This document shows, one piece after another, positions 45,715 through 54,461 of a stretch of DNA of 64,000 nucleotides (its first letter is position 1; every line of letters begins with the position of its first letter). The translations under genes were made by a program, and so were the position numbers. The notes below the pieces were generated by a model that worked only from the letters and a program-made list of their open reading frames with translations, had not been told where the DNA came from and ran no database searches. Source of the stretch: Paenibacillus sp. RC334 (lineage in GTDB: Bacteria > Bacillota > Bacilli > Paenibacillales > Paenibacillaceae); contig NZ_CP125370.1 in the NCBI RefSeq assembly GCF_030034735.1, forward strand, positions 5,255,001 through 5,319,000. The letters are read 5' to 3'.

Positions 45715-46209
45715 CTATTTTAAGAAATAGGCCATTAACACATCGTCCACGAATTGGCCCGCTATGTAAAACTCCTCATGCAAACGTCCTTCGATCGAGA
45801 ATCCGCATTTTTCATAAAACATTAGGGCCTCCGTGTTGCACGAGAGTACCCGCAAGCTTAATTTGCGAATGCCCTCAGCGGCTGCAATATCCTTCATGGC
45901 GTTCATAAGCGCCATCCCAATACCGTTGCGGTGATAGGCTGGATGCACGGCTATATTTATTTCTAACACATGGCAATTACTAGCCAACAGCGTTGGAGAA
46001 CGAAATCCGATATAACCGCAGAGCACTCCCTGTTCGATAGCGACCAGTTGAGAGCCCGGAGGCGTATTGCGCAAAAACTCCCCACGCGACTTCCATGACA
46101 GCGAGGCGGGGGCCGTTCGTTCATTCCATACCAATTCATCCAGCGCAATCAGATCAGGAGCATCCTTCATCTCCGAATGACGTATCGTCAGGGGTTGACT
46201 TGTAAGCAA
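45715..46209 (-). CDS. GNAT family N-acetyltransferase
   Basis: 164 residues with the GNAT motif A region INIAVHPAYHRNGIGMALMN and motif B SLRVLSCNTEALMFYEKCGF. It starts at a TTG at 46209 preceded by AGGATTGAAAG, since no ATG fits. It is the last gene after the oxidoreductase and MFS genes in the same direction. Substrate unknown. Confidence 0.87.
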   Translation of the reverse strand: MLTSQPLTIRHSEMKDAPDLIALDELVWNERTAPASLSWKSRGEFLRNTPPGSQLVAIEQGVLCGYIGFRSPTLLASNCHVLEINIAVHPAYHRNGIGMALMNAMKDIAAAEGIRKLSLRVLSCNTEALMFYEKCGFSIEGRLHEEFYIAGQFVDDVLMAYFLK

Positions 46210-46312
46210 TTTCTTTCAATCCTTCCTGTGAAGGCGTTCCTGAAGTATAGGCAGCAACCATTCGTCATTTATTGTACCATAATCACGGGCTTGTCACAGT
46301 CTTTATTAGGAC

Positions 46313-47566
46313 TTAAGTACTGGAAACGTCTGCCTTGGACGTAGTAGTCTCAAAAGCATCCTCTTCACAGCGGGAACGGTTCAATCCGCTATGCAGAATA
46401 AAGAACAGGATGGACAAAACCGCCACGCCCGCTGCCAGCCAAAGTGTGGGTGGCAGACCTCCGCCATCATATAGCCTCCCCATAATATAAGGCCCCATCA
46501 CCCGTCCGGCAGCGCCAATCCCCCCGACTAACCCGATGTAAAAGGGTGCTCCCCGACCTCCATGGTCGGACAAAAATGCCGGAACCGCTGGTGCGATCAG
46601 CATCTCTCCCAGGGTCGCCAAAACCATGGCGAATATCATCCCCGTATAGTTCTGTGTGCCTAACATGACGATATAAGCTGCCAAATAAAATCCCCCTGCC
46701 CACGTCATTTGAGCCGAAGCGTGACGGGCATAAAGACGTTTGAGCCAGAAAATAATCGGCTGTGCAGCAAAAATAAGCACACCGTTCAGTGTCCATAGTA
46801 GCCCGTACATCGTTTTAGGCAAGCCCTGCTCAATAATATATGGAGATACGCCCGTATTCCAGATCGAATTACCGAACCATAAAAAGAGCGAGCCCAACCC
46901 AACGAAGAGATACAGCCTGGTATCACGGAAAAGCAGCCGCGCTGGTATTTCCTCTGTTCTTTTCTTCACGGACTTGCTGAGCTGAACTTCCCCCTCTTCC
47001 CGGTCGACCCTGCTCAGATAGGACCAGAAAAACCCGGCAAATACCGCAGAGGTAATCCCGTTCATGACAAAGCTGAGCTGATAGGAGAGATCGGCCAGAA
47101 CGCCACTCAGTCCAGTACCCAACGCCACCCCTATATTATTGGCAACATAGATAATGTTGAACAGCTCTCCACGACGGTCAGCAAAGCGAAAACCTACAAA
47201 TGCCTGAATCGCGGGCACAGATACGACATTAAAAAAGCCGATAAAGCCCATCATAATAACAAACGCAACCCAGTGACCGCTGGTAAAAGGAAGCGTGAGA
47301 AGTCCCAACGCGTTCATTGCCAGCGAGCCGACAATCAGTTTTTTGGCCCCAATGCGGTGATAAAGGGCTCCTCCTAGCACCTGACCAAAAATCCCGCCCA
47401 GGGACTGCACCAAAATCGCAATCCCCGCATCTCCCATACTGCGGTGCAGCTCGTCAAACACATACATGCTAACCAACGGCCACATTAGAGAGCTTCCGGC
47501 GGAATTAATCAGGCTGGCGACAAGAAACACTTTCACTTCTTTCGGATAAGAATCCAACCATTTCAT
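46313..47566 (-). CDS. MFS multidrug-type transporter
   Basis: A twelve-helix MFS protein of about 417 residues. The start at 47566 (MKWLDSYPKEVKVF) is set by AAAGGAGAA 7-8 bases upstream. Motif A-like GGIFGQVLGGALYHRIGAKK lies after the second helix; FADRRGELFNIIYVANNIGV is typical for the MdtG/YfmO-like exporters. It lies 47 bp after the molybdopterin oxidoreductase and could share its transcript. Confidence 0.86.
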   Translation of the reverse strand: MKWLDSYPKEVKVFLVASLINSAGSSLMWPLVSMYVFDELHRSMGDAGIAILVQSLGGIFGQVLGGALYHRIGAKKLIVGSLAMNALGLLTLPFTSGHWVAFVIMMGFIGFFNVVSVPAIQAFVGFRFADRRGELFNIIYVANNIGVALGTGLSGVLADLSYQLSFVMNGITSAVFAGFFWSYLSRVDREEGEVQLSKSVKKRTEEIPARLLFRDTRLYLFVGLGSLFLWFGNSIWNTGVSPYIIEQGLPKTMYGLLWTLNGVLIFAAQPIIFWLKRLYARHASAQMTWAGGFYLAAYIVMLGTQNYTGMIFAMVLATLGEMLIAPAVPAFLSDHGGRGAPFYIGLVGGIGAAGRVMGPYIMGRLYDGGGLPPTLWLAAGVAVLSILFFILHSGLNRSRCEEDAFETTTSKADVSST

Positions 47567-47613
47567 ATATTCTGTTTCTCCTTTAGCATCTGACACCATA
47601 AAAAGACATTATC

Positions 47614-49746
47614 TCATTGACGCTTCACATTCACCACCGTTGAAAAGAAAGTAGCCCCCCGCCCCATATCCGACAGTCGGTCAGAGGTTAACACATTGGC
47701 ACGCTGTCTGCGTCCTTTACCTTCCCACCATAACCCTTGGCTAATCACCGTACCAGGCAGCATCAGATCCGTGACTTTGGCTTTCAGCTCATACGTTCCC
47801 CGGTCGTTCCATACCGTAACCGGATCACCGTCCGCGATGTCTCTTGCCTGAGCATCCTCCGGATGAATTTGCAGCAAAGGCTCCCGTTCCAGCCGCTGAT
47901 GCTTCGGTAAATTTGCAAACGTGGAATTCAGAAAATTATGATTCGGCGGCGAAATAAACATCAGCGGAAACCGCTCGTCCGCTTGCGGTCGATGCTCTCC
48001 GTCGTATCCTTCAATCAGCGGCACATACGAAGGCATCGCGGGCAGACTCGCTTGCTTCATCTTTTCCGAATACAGCTCAATCTTGCCTGAAGGCGTAGTC
48101 AGACGATCCAGATAGGTAGCCTTCGGCGTCATGTCCAGTTTGACAAAAGGTGACTTTTTTAAGGCTTCCAAAGTCACACCGTTGAGATAAGGATTCGTCG
48201 GGTTATCAAGTGCACCCGCGATCATGTCCTCTTCGCTTTCCATGAAAGCAGCCTCATCAAAGCCCATAGCCTGTCCAAGCAGGCTAAACAGCTCATAGTT
48301 GCTTTTGCTTTCCCCGAGTGGTGCAATGACAGGCGCCTGCATCTGGATATAATGATGCCAATACGATTTATACAGGTCTGTGCCTTCAAAAGAAGACGCC
48401 GCTGGCAGTACAATATCCGCATAGCGGGCCGTATCGGTGAGGAACAGGTCGTGAACGACCGTAAACAGATCCTCCCGTTCAAACCCCTGCGTCACCCGAT
48501 CAGCATCAGGTGCTACGACAACCGGATTGCTGCAATACACGAACAGCGCCTTGATCGGCTCGTCCTTCTGTAGCAGCGCTTCGCCGATTTGGTTCATGTT
48601 GATCGCCCGGGCATCCGGGTTCTTACGCAGATCAGGACGCGCCAGGTTGGCACCGTTGAATTTGCCGTAAGCCCCATTGGAACGTGATGCTCCCCCGCCG
48701 TGCTTCAGCCATTGCCCGGTGAGCGCTGGCAAGCATGTAACCGCGCGTACATTCATGCCGCCATTATCGTGATGTTGAAGCCCGTTGCCAATGTTGATAT
48801 ACGCCGCTCGTGCCTGTCCATACATCTCCGCCAGACGAATAATATCTGCCTCCGGCACACCTGTAATACGTGAGACCCGCTGCGGGGTATATGCCCTCAC
48901 ATGCTCGCGCAGTTCCTCATGACCGACCGTATAGCGGCGCAAAAATTCATCGTCCGTCAGCCCTTGCTCGAACAGTACGTGCATAACACCCAGCGCGAGC
49001 GCAGTATCCGTTCCCGGGTAGAGCGGAATGAACCAATCCGCCCATTGCGCTGTCCGATTGCGGTGGACATCAATGACGATCACCTTGGCACCTTTTTTAC
49101 GTGCCTTCTCAGCCAATACCACTTGATGCATATTGGTGCTGATGACATTTCCACCCCATACAATAATGAGGTCAGCATCCTCTGTATCCTCCGGACTGGT
49201 GCCACCCTTAAAACCCATGACGGATGCCCAGCCTTCATTCCCAGCCACACTGCAAATCGTCTGGTCCAGTTGGCTTGAACCCAGCGCATTGAAAAAACGG
49301 CGATCCATCCCGTCCACACTCAACACGCCCATATTGCCGTAAAAGCTGTAGGGGAGAATAGATTCCGGTCCGTCCGTGCGAATCAGTTCCTTGAAGCGGC
49401 CTGTAATGGTATCCACTGCCTCCTCCCAGCTAATTCGTTCGAACTTCCCTTGCCCCTTGGGACCTACACGCTTCAACGGATAGAGCAGCCGTTCGGGGTC
49501 ATACACTCGCTCCGTCATATTGCGAACTTTGTTGCAAATGGCCCCCTTCGTAATAGGATGATCCGGATTACCGGTCACCTTGACGATCTTTCCATCTTCC
49601 TTGTGAAGCAGGAGCCCGCACGTATCCGGGCAATCCAGCGGACATACAGCCGGAAAAATACCGTCCGTACGCTCCGTCACTCGCTGCCTCCCTTGCAAGT
49701 CTTGCTGAAGCACAGCCTCAGGAGACGCGCTGTTGCGATGATCCAT
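47614..49746 (-). CDS. Molybdopterin-dependent oxidoreductase with one [4Fe-4S] cluster
   Basis: About 710 residues of the DMSO-reductase superfamily, soluble type. The iron-sulfur cysteines are C35, C39, C43 and C71 (C-x3-C-x3-C-x27-C, in FPAVCPLDCPDTCGLLL). Three molybdopterin-binding domains follow, with DTALALGVMHVLFEQGL and a C-terminal MopB domain containing SPPNHNFLNSTFANLPKHQR. No signal peptide, so cytoplasmic. The start at ATG 49746 follows AAAGGAG; longer starts are possible. Relatives include B. subtilis YyaE; the substrate is not known. The nearby formate/nitrite channel hints at formate or an anaerobic role; mobA in the window provides the cofactor step. Confidence 0.88.
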   Translation of the reverse strand: MDHRNSASPEAVLQQDLQGRQRVTERTDGIFPAVCPLDCPDTCGLLLHKEDGKIVKVTGNPDHPITKGAICNKVRNMTERVYDPERLLYPLKRVGPKGQGKFERISWEEAVDTITGRFKELIRTDGPESILPYSFYGNMGVLSVDGMDRRFFNALGSSQLDQTICSVAGNEGWASVMGFKGGTSPEDTEDADLIIVWGGNVISTNMHQVVLAEKARKKGAKVIVIDVHRNRTAQWADWFIPLYPGTDTALALGVMHVLFEQGLTDDEFLRRYTVGHEELREHVRAYTPQRVSRITGVPEADIIRLAEMYGQARAAYINIGNGLQHHDNGGMNVRAVTCLPALTGQWLKHGGGASRSNGAYGKFNGANLARPDLRKNPDARAINMNQIGEALLQKDEPIKALFVYCSNPVVVAPDADRVTQGFEREDLFTVVHDLFLTDTARYADIVLPAASSFEGTDLYKSYWHHYIQMQAPVIAPLGESKSNYELFSLLGQAMGFDEAAFMESEEDMIAGALDNPTNPYLNGVTLEALKKSPFVKLDMTPKATYLDRLTTPSGKIELYSEKMKQASLPAMPSYVPLIEGYDGEHRPQADERFPLMFISPPNHNFLNSTFANLPKHQRLEREPLLQIHPEDAQARDIADGDPVTVWNDRGTYELKAKVTDLMLPGTVISQGLWWEGKGRRQRANVLTSDRLSDMGRGATFFSTVVNVKRQ

Positions 49747-49863
49747 GATGTTGATGCTCCTTTCCATTACCGTTTCCAAAAATTACACTGTTCTTATCAT
49801 ATATACAGCTATGTCCTATGGCAAGAGAAGGATTTTTCCAACCCAAATCCGTCCACAAAGCTC

Positions 49864-49899
49864 AAAAAATCCGCTTGCTGCTCACAGCAAAACGGATTT
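49864..49899 (-). terminator. Second terminator after the FNT gene
   Basis: AAATCCG...TTGCTG pairs with CAGCAA...CGGATTT around CTCA; on the minus strand six T follow. It may be a back-up to the stronger hairpin at 50022. Confidence 0.75.
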
Positions 49900-50021
49900 C
49901 TAATATTCTATATTATTTTTGACAATACCTGTTTCAGTAATGAATACCAAGGGTAAAAGAGATCAAGGCATTATTGACGAGAGCACACTCATCCTCCATG
50001 CCAAATCATGGACCACTCCCA

Positions 50022-50074
50022 AAAAAATCCGCCATGACAGGTTTCGTTCCCCCGGACCTGTCATGGCGGATTTA
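50022..50074 (-). terminator. Strong terminator of the FNT gene
   Basis: An 18-bp perfect stem, AAATCCGCCATGACAGGT with ACCTGTCATGGCGGATTT, 13-nt loop, then seven T on the minus strand. It lies about 30 bp past the FNT stop codon. Confidence 0.95.
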
Positions 50075-50106
50075 CTTTGTTCCCATTTTTCCAAAGCGCT
50101 GCTTAA

Positions 50107-50955
50107 TCAAGCATGGTCACTCAACGGAGTTGTTGCAGTAGATGAAGATGCCTGAGATGAATCATTCACAGAATGTACAGCGGAATGAGGCTTTTTCAAA
50201 TATGCCAACCAGTAAGCTCCAGCTACGAACATGCTTCCTCCCACCAAATTCCCCAGCCAAACCGGAATGAAGTTCATGACATAATCTGCCCATGAAAAAT
50301 GACCTGCGAAAATAGCCGCCGGAATCAGAAACATATTGGCTACAACGTGCTGGAATCCGATAGCTACAAAGGCCATCGTCGGGAACCAGATCCCCATAAT
50401 TTTGCCACCGATCGAATCCGTGCTATACGCCAGCCATACAGCCAGCGCTACCAGCCAGTTACATCCAATACCGGATATAAACGATTGCAAAAAGCTTTCA
50501 TGCAGCTTGTGTCCCGCCATATCCACCACTTTGTCCAAATAAGGTCCTGTCTCGGTTAAACCCAGCACATGACCAAAGAAAAAGGCAACAAACAACGCGC
50601 CCGCAAAATTACTAAGCGTAATAATCGCCAAATTACGGAACATCGCCCCGGTCTTGATCCGTCCTGCCCATCTCGCCAGTGGCACAGCCATCATATTACC
50701 GGTCAGCAATTCTCCGCCTCCGATCAATACCAATACCAGACCTACAGGGAACACGGCTGCTCCAATAAAAGTAGCAATACTTCCCCATTCTTTGGGCGCG
50801 CTTGCGATAACACGTATATCCAGCAAAAATCCAAGCGCAATAAATGCACCTGCCAAAAATCCCAATACCACTGCCACAGTCCATGGATTGTTCGCTTTGG
50901 CCACTCCTGTTTCCACCGTCTTTTCAGCAATCTGCCCCGGTTTATAACTTGCCAT
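50107..50955 (-). CDS. Formate/nitrite transporter (FNT) family channel
   Basis: A pentameric channel of the FocA/NirC family, 282 residues with six membrane segments. The TVAVVLGFLAGAFIALGFLL, GGGELLTGNMMAVPLARWAG and SFISGIGCNWLVALAVWLAY segments correspond to the conserved helices, including the central histidine in AIGFQHVVANMFLIPAAIFA. A hydrophilic serine-rich tail ends the protein. Upstream lies a promoter with an FNR-type site at -41.5. It probably moves formate in or out during anaerobic growth. Confidence 0.93.
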   Translation of the reverse strand: MASYKPGQIAEKTVETGVAKANNPWTVAVVLGFLAGAFIALGFLLDIRVIASAPKEWGSIATFIGAAVFPVGLVLVLIGGGELLTGNMMAVPLARWAGRIKTGAMFRNLAIITLSNFAGALFVAFFFGHVLGLTETGPYLDKVVDMAGHKLHESFLQSFISGIGCNWLVALAVWLAYSTDSIGGKIMGIWFPTMAFVAIGFQHVVANMFLIPAAIFAGHFSWADYVMNFIPVWLGNLVGGSMFVAGAYWLAYLKKPHSAVHSVNDSSQASSSTATTPLSDHA

Positions 50956-51001
50956 ATATTCCGCTCCTTTAACATCTTTTCACTCGAATGTTCTCTCTCA
51001 T

Positions 51002-51044
51002 ATTTTATTTAAAATCAGTGATTTTGTTTGTGAAAAAAATCACT
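51002..51044 (-). promoter_or_regulatory. Class II FNR-type promoter of the FNT gene
   Basis: On the minus strand AGTGATTTTTTTCACA (TGTGA-N6-TCACT on the other strand, 51029-51044) is followed by -10 TAAAAT at 51007-51002. The site centre is 32 bp upstream of the -10 centre, which places it at -41.5 if the -10 spans -12 to -7, the classical position for FNR/CRP activation. The consensus TGTGA-N6-TCACA is that of B. subtilis Fnr. Confidence 0.7.
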
Positions 51045-51056
51045 TTAATGAGTATT

Positions 51057-51092
51057 AAAAAAACAGCCCTTGGATAAAGGACTGTTTTTCGT
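51057..51092 (-). terminator. Terminator after the small membrane protein gene
   Basis: AAACAG(T)CCTT pairs with AAGG(G)CTGTTT around ATCC; seven T follow on the minus strand. It closes the unit containing nox and the 33-residue gene. Confidence 0.8.
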
Positions 51093-51130
51093 GTATTCTT
51101 GCATCTACCGCGCCACTAAGTGCCTATGAT

Positions 51131-51232
51131 TTAGTTATATTCTTCCTTTTCAACTGCCCTCAGGAACCAAATAACTCCTCCGAGTCCTACCAGCGCCACG
51201 GCTACAAGAAAAAGGATATAAAACAAATCCAT
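51131..51232 (-). CDS. 33-residue single-pass membrane protein, unknown
   Basis: ATG at 51232, stop at 51131. The peptide starts MDLFYILFLVAVALVGLGGV and ends in IWFLRAVEKEEYN: one membrane helix followed by a short charged tail. AGGGGGT lies nine bases before the ATG and a terminator follows 40 bp after the stop, so it looks like a real gene between nox and the FNT gene. The layout is like that of small oxidase-associated subunits such as CcoS or CydX, but the resemblance is only general. Confidence 0.6.
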   Translation of the reverse strand: MDLFYILFLVAVALVGLGGVIWFLRAVEKEEYN

Positions 51233-51340
51233 AAATCACTTACCCCCTAATCCTTATGCTCTCTATATTGTACTATAAGGATTCATCTGTACGTCTCATA
51301 TTGTTGACAAACTTATGAACAATGTCACAGACAAAATGAA

Positions 51341-52702
51341 TTATACGGTAACTGGCTTCCGTTCAGATATCAGCGGCAATGCTTGCAAACCCGCTGCATT
51401 CAAGAAATTCCAAGGCTTATTATAATGCGGCTGAAAGAAGAAATCCACAAAGGCCAGTTGATCAATGGTCATATGATTTTGGATCGCCACCGACAGGGTA
51501 TTAATCGATTGGGTCAAATCTACCTTCGACATAATTTGTGCCCCGACAATTCTCCGTGTTTCCTGCTCATATACAACCTTCAGCAGCACCTTTTCCGAGG
51601 TTGGCATAAATTCAGGACGGTAGCTGTCCTCAATGGTTACGGCCTCTACAGCCATGCCTTCGTCCGCTGCTGCCGCTTCCGTCAAACCTGTTCCTGCAAT
51701 ATTATCTTCATAAATTTTAATACCCGAAGTTCCCTGTGTTCCCATATAGGCAATGGTCGGCTGAACCAAATTGCGTGCCACCAGCGTACCCATACGAACA
51801 GCGTTGGTTGCCAATGGAATATAAGCCGTTTTGCCTGTCGGGTTGTAGCGTATTGCACAGCTATCGCCTGCGGCAAATACGTCCGGGCAGCTGCTTTGCA
51901 TATAATTGTCCACAATGATCGCGCCGTTGGGCAGCATGTCTACCTGACCTTTAAGCAGATCCGTTTGAGGACGGAAGCCGATGCAGAGAATAACAAGCTC
52001 TGTTTCATATTCTCCTTTGGATGTAACCACTTTATTCACCTTACCGTTACTTCCTTCAAAACGGCTCACTGTTTCTCCCAGCACCAGCTTGATGCCATGT
52101 TCCTTCAAGGAACCTTCAATTCGGTCTGTATATTCCGGGTCCAAATATTTATTCAAAATACGATCCGCGCTGTCAATCAGCGTAACGTTCTTACCGTTCA
52201 TTTGAAAAGCTTCCACCAGCTCAACACCGATATATCCGGCTCCGACAACTGTAATGTTCTGTACATGCTTGGCTTTCTCAATGATGTCATTGGAATGATT
52301 ATAGTTTTTGCAAAGCAGAATATGATCGAGCTCAATACCTTCCAGCTTCGGAATAATAGGCCACGAGCCTGTAGTTACAATCAATTTATCAAAGGTGTCC
52401 GTGAATTCTTCTCCTGTTTGGAGATTGCGTGCTTGCAGCGTTTTGCCTGCTGTATCGACATTCGTTACCTCATGAAGCATCTTGGTCACGACACCCAGCT
52501 CAGCCAGTTCATTCGGGGAAGAATAAAATAATCCGTGCGGATCTTTGACGACACCACCTACGTACAGTGCAATACCACAGGATAAAAACGAAATATTGTC
52601 ATTACGCTCGTAAACGGTAATTTCTGCATCTGGATAGCATTTGGCTGTGTTGACGATGGCTGCCGTACCTGCGTGTGTACATCCGATAACTGCTACTTTC
52701 AT
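51341..52702 (-). CDS. nox: NADH oxidase, water-forming type
   Basis: A flavoprotein of 453 residues that reduces O2 to water with NADH, regenerating NAD+. The redox-active single cysteine is C42 in NISFLSCGIALYVGG, the hallmark separating Nox from other disulfide reductases. FAD binding: AVIGCTHAGTAAI and CPDVFAAGDSCAIRY; NADH binding: ITVVGAGYIGVELVEAF. GGAGGAATTCAAC precedes the ATG. A related coenzyme A disulfide reductase function is less likely. The promoter has three Rex-like operators. Confidence 0.92.
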   Translation of the reverse strand: MKVAVIGCTHAGTAAIVNTAKCYPDAEITVYERNDNISFLSCGIALYVGGVVKDPHGLFYSSPNELAELGVVTKMLHEVTNVDTAGKTLQARNLQTGEEFTDTFDKLIVTTGSWPIIPKLEGIELDHILLCKNYNHSNDIIEKAKHVQNITVVGAGYIGVELVEAFQMNGKNVTLIDSADRILNKYLDPEYTDRIEGSLKEHGIKLVLGETVSRFEGSNGKVNKVVTSKGEYETELVILCIGFRPQTDLLKGQVDMLPNGAIIVDNYMQSSCPDVFAAGDSCAIRYNPTGKTAYIPLATNAVRMGTLVARNLVQPTIAYMGTQGTSGIKIYEDNIAGTGLTEAAAADEGMAVEAVTIEDSYRPEFMPTSEKVLLKVVYEQETRRIVGAQIMSKVDLTQSINTLSVAIQNHMTIDQLAFVDFFFQPHYNKPWNFLNAAGLQALPLISERKPVTV

Positions 52703-52742
52703 GTTGAATTCCTCCTTGGTGTGGGCATAAAATGTATAATAA

Positions 52743-52830
52743 TTGTGAATTGTTTCACGTAACTACTTTGTTGATTGTGATTTATTTCACTTCATGCACT
52801 TATTATAGTGTGATATTTTTCACATTACAA
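52743..52830 (-). promoter_or_regulatory. nox promoter with three Rex-like operators
   Basis: On the minus strand TTGTAA (52830-52825), a 17-bp spacer and a perfect TATAAT (52807-52802) form the promoter. The spacer itself is an operator, TGTGAAAAATATCACA (52809-52824). Two more copies, at 52775-52792 (TTGTGATTTATTTCACTT) and 52743-52760 (TTGTGAATTGTTTCACGT), lie downstream at 32-33 bp intervals. They match the Rex consensus TTGTGAAATATTTCACAA and also TGTGA-N6-TCAC; the position inside the promoter implies repression, as by Rex. Confidence 0.75.
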
Positions 52831-53011
52831 TAGCTATTTATGATATTCACAATTTGTCCACATTTTTAAAGTCAGGAAGATACAACGTCAATCGTTTGCT
52901 GCAACACCTCTTTGCTTCATTCAGTTTTTCCCGTATGGGGCTTGATTATGCCTTTTTATCAGGCTTTCAAATGCTACTGCAACGATCAATCAAATGTGAA
53001 ATACAGAAAGC
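52831..53011. other. Non-coding interval between nox promoter and gpx terminator
   Basis: No gene supported. One further half-site TTCACAA lies at 52846-52852. An 84-codon plus-strand frame runs through it but continues across the terminator and has no family features. Confidence 0.45.
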
Positions 53012-53053
53012 AAAAAAAGGCCGAATCTCGGAAAACAACGGAGATTCGACCTT
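53012..53053 (-). terminator. Terminator of the glutathione peroxidase gene
   Basis: AAGGCCGAATCTC pairs with GAGATTCGACCTT (one mismatch) and seven T follow on the minus strand. Confidence 0.88.
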
Positions 53054-53088
53054 ATCTAAACGTATATTTCTGACTAAGCTGGAAACTA

Positions 53089-53565
53089 TTACAGGAGTTG
53101 CTCGATAGCCGCTTTCATCGCCTCTGGTGATTCCTTGGGTTCAAAACGCCCCACAGGCACACCTTCACGATCCACAATGAATTTCGTGAAATTCCATTGA
53201 ATCGTGCCATCTTCCTGCTCTCCAGGCTGCTGCCTTTTCAAATATTCAAACAGAGGTGCTGTATCCGGACCGTTAACGTCCACTTTAGCGAATACCGGGA
53301 AATTAACCCCGTAATTCAGTTGGCAAAATTCAGCCGCTTCCTCGCTGCTGCCCGGCTCTTGACCGCCAAATTGGTTACAAGGGAAGCCTAATACAACCAG
53401 TCCCCGATCCTTATATTCATCATATAGCTTTTGCAAATCCCCATATTGCGGGGTAAGTCCGCATTTGCTTGCGGTATTCGCGATGACCATCACCTTACCG
53501 GTGTAGGTATCCAGAGGAACCTCCTGATTCGCTGGTGTTACGGCATGATGTGAATAGACAGACAT
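53089..53565 (-). CDS. Glutathione peroxidase family protein (thioredoxin-type)
   Basis: 158 residues. The peroxidatic cysteine is C35 in NTASKCGLTPQY; the catalytic tetrad partners are in FPCNQFGGQEP (Q, N region) and WNFTKF. C63 could be the resolving cysteine. It has cysteine instead of selenocysteine and in Gram-positives such enzymes usually take electrons from thioredoxin. AAGGAGGGTGCTATATG-like spacing precedes the ATG. Orthologous to B. subtilis BsaA. Confidence 0.92.
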   Translation of the reverse strand: MSVYSHHAVTPANQEVPLDTYTGKVMVIANTASKCGLTPQYGDLQKLYDEYKDRGLVVLGFPCNQFGGQEPGSSEEAAEFCQLNYGVNFPVFAKVDVNGPDTAPLFEYLKRQQPGEQEDGTIQWNFTKFIVDREGVPVGRFEPKESPEAMKAAIEQLL

Positions 53566-53650
53566 ATAGCACCCTCCTTTGTTTCGCTTGGTTTAAGTTT
53601 CATCACCTATTTTACCCAAAACGAGACGGGCACGCCAACATCCCTCGACT

Positions 53651-54451
53651 TTAGCGAGACGCCACCACTTCGAGTCTGCGTTCTTCACGTTCTGAAGCAG
53701 ACATCCTTGGACACGCAAAACAATACCGCTGGCCTCCACCTGTCTTGTAATATTGGCAGCAGGACGGTTTCATATATGCCTTCTCACCAGGACGGTAAGG
53801 GTTATCCAGCTCAACAAGACGAACCGTAAACGGGTTTCTTTTACGCCCGAATACCTCTCCCTCCAGCTCCCGTGTCACATAATCATAATCTTGTTCAAAA
53901 TGCTCCACATCCTGTGGATCGGTTAGCGATGGCTGGACTCTATCCTTAAAATACAGCAAAGTCAGCGGAAATTGTCCCCACATCTGTCCAACAGATGCAC
54001 CTCCTACCGAAGCCATCGCCTCCAGTATCGGTCTGATCTGCAAGCTGTAAAAGTCACGCAACGCCTGTTGCGCCTGCCCGGATGAATGATGCTCGTCTTG
54101 CCTGATGTTGTCCAGCTCTGTTTGGTCGATGACCTGAAAGCTGATGGCGGGATATTTCCCTTGATAACAAATATGAAATCTGAGATTGGAAACGGACAGA
54201 TCGAGACGGCGTTCACACAAAGACACCATAAAATGCTGAGCAAACACAAGACCTCGCAGCTGGTTCACAAAATAAACGGCTGTGGTCAAGCCGTCTTCCG
54301 CACGCAGCAACTCACCATAATACTCTATCACAGAGCCAAGCTTATCCGGTTCAAGCCATTCTGCCACGGGCCCGGAGTATACCGCATCTTCTGGTGTGTC
54401 TGTCACTATTCGCGCTAATTGCTCAAGCTGATCATAATCCAGTGGTTTCAT
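53651..54451 (-). CDS. FhuF-like ferric siderophore reductase, [2Fe-2S]
   Basis: 266 residues. The C-terminal cluster CCQYYKTGGGQRYCFACP (C-C-x10-C-x2-C) is the FhuF signature that binds a 2Fe-2S centre used to reduce iron(III) in siderophores after import. The N-terminal body is family-variable. It begins 11 bp after the ATPase gene in the same operon under a Fur box, which supports the role. Confidence 0.82.
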   Translation of the reverse strand: MKPLDYDQLEQLARIVTDTPEDAVYSGPVAEWLEPDKLGSVIEYYGELLRAEDGLTTAVYFVNQLRGLVFAQHFMVSLCERRLDLSVSNLRFHICYQGKYPAISFQVIDQTELDNIRQDEHHSSGQAQQALRDFYSLQIRPILEAMASVGGASVGQMWGQFPLTLLYFKDRVQPSLTDPQDVEHFEQDYDYVTRELEGEVFGRKRNPFTVRLVELDNPYRPGEKAYMKPSCCQYYKTGGGQRYCFACPRMSASEREERRLEVVASR

Positions 54452-54461
54452 TAGGTCTCCT

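Larger units (their letters stand above)
49747..50106. other. Intergenic region with two terminators
   Basis: About 360 bp between the formate/nitrite channel and the oxidoreductase gene. Both strands lack a credible frame. Two stable hairpins (49864-49899 and 50022-50074) share the stem start AAATCCG. A TTGACA at 49919 on the plus strand has no matching -10, so I do not call a small RNA. Confidence 0.5.

Noticed and set aside
49919..50074. Possible small RNA between TTGACA at 49919 and the hairpin at 50022
   Set aside because: No -10 at a proper distance and the hairpin's U-run is on the minus strand.
52743..52825. Interpreting the nox boxes as Fnr activator sites
   Set aside because: The sequences fit Fnr too, but one box lies between -35 and -10 and two lie downstream of the start, positions unsuitable for activation; kept as Rex-like.
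52854..53108. 84-codon plus-strand ORF upstream of nox
   Set aside because: It runs through the gpx terminator and into the antisense of gpx, has no start signal and no family resemblance.
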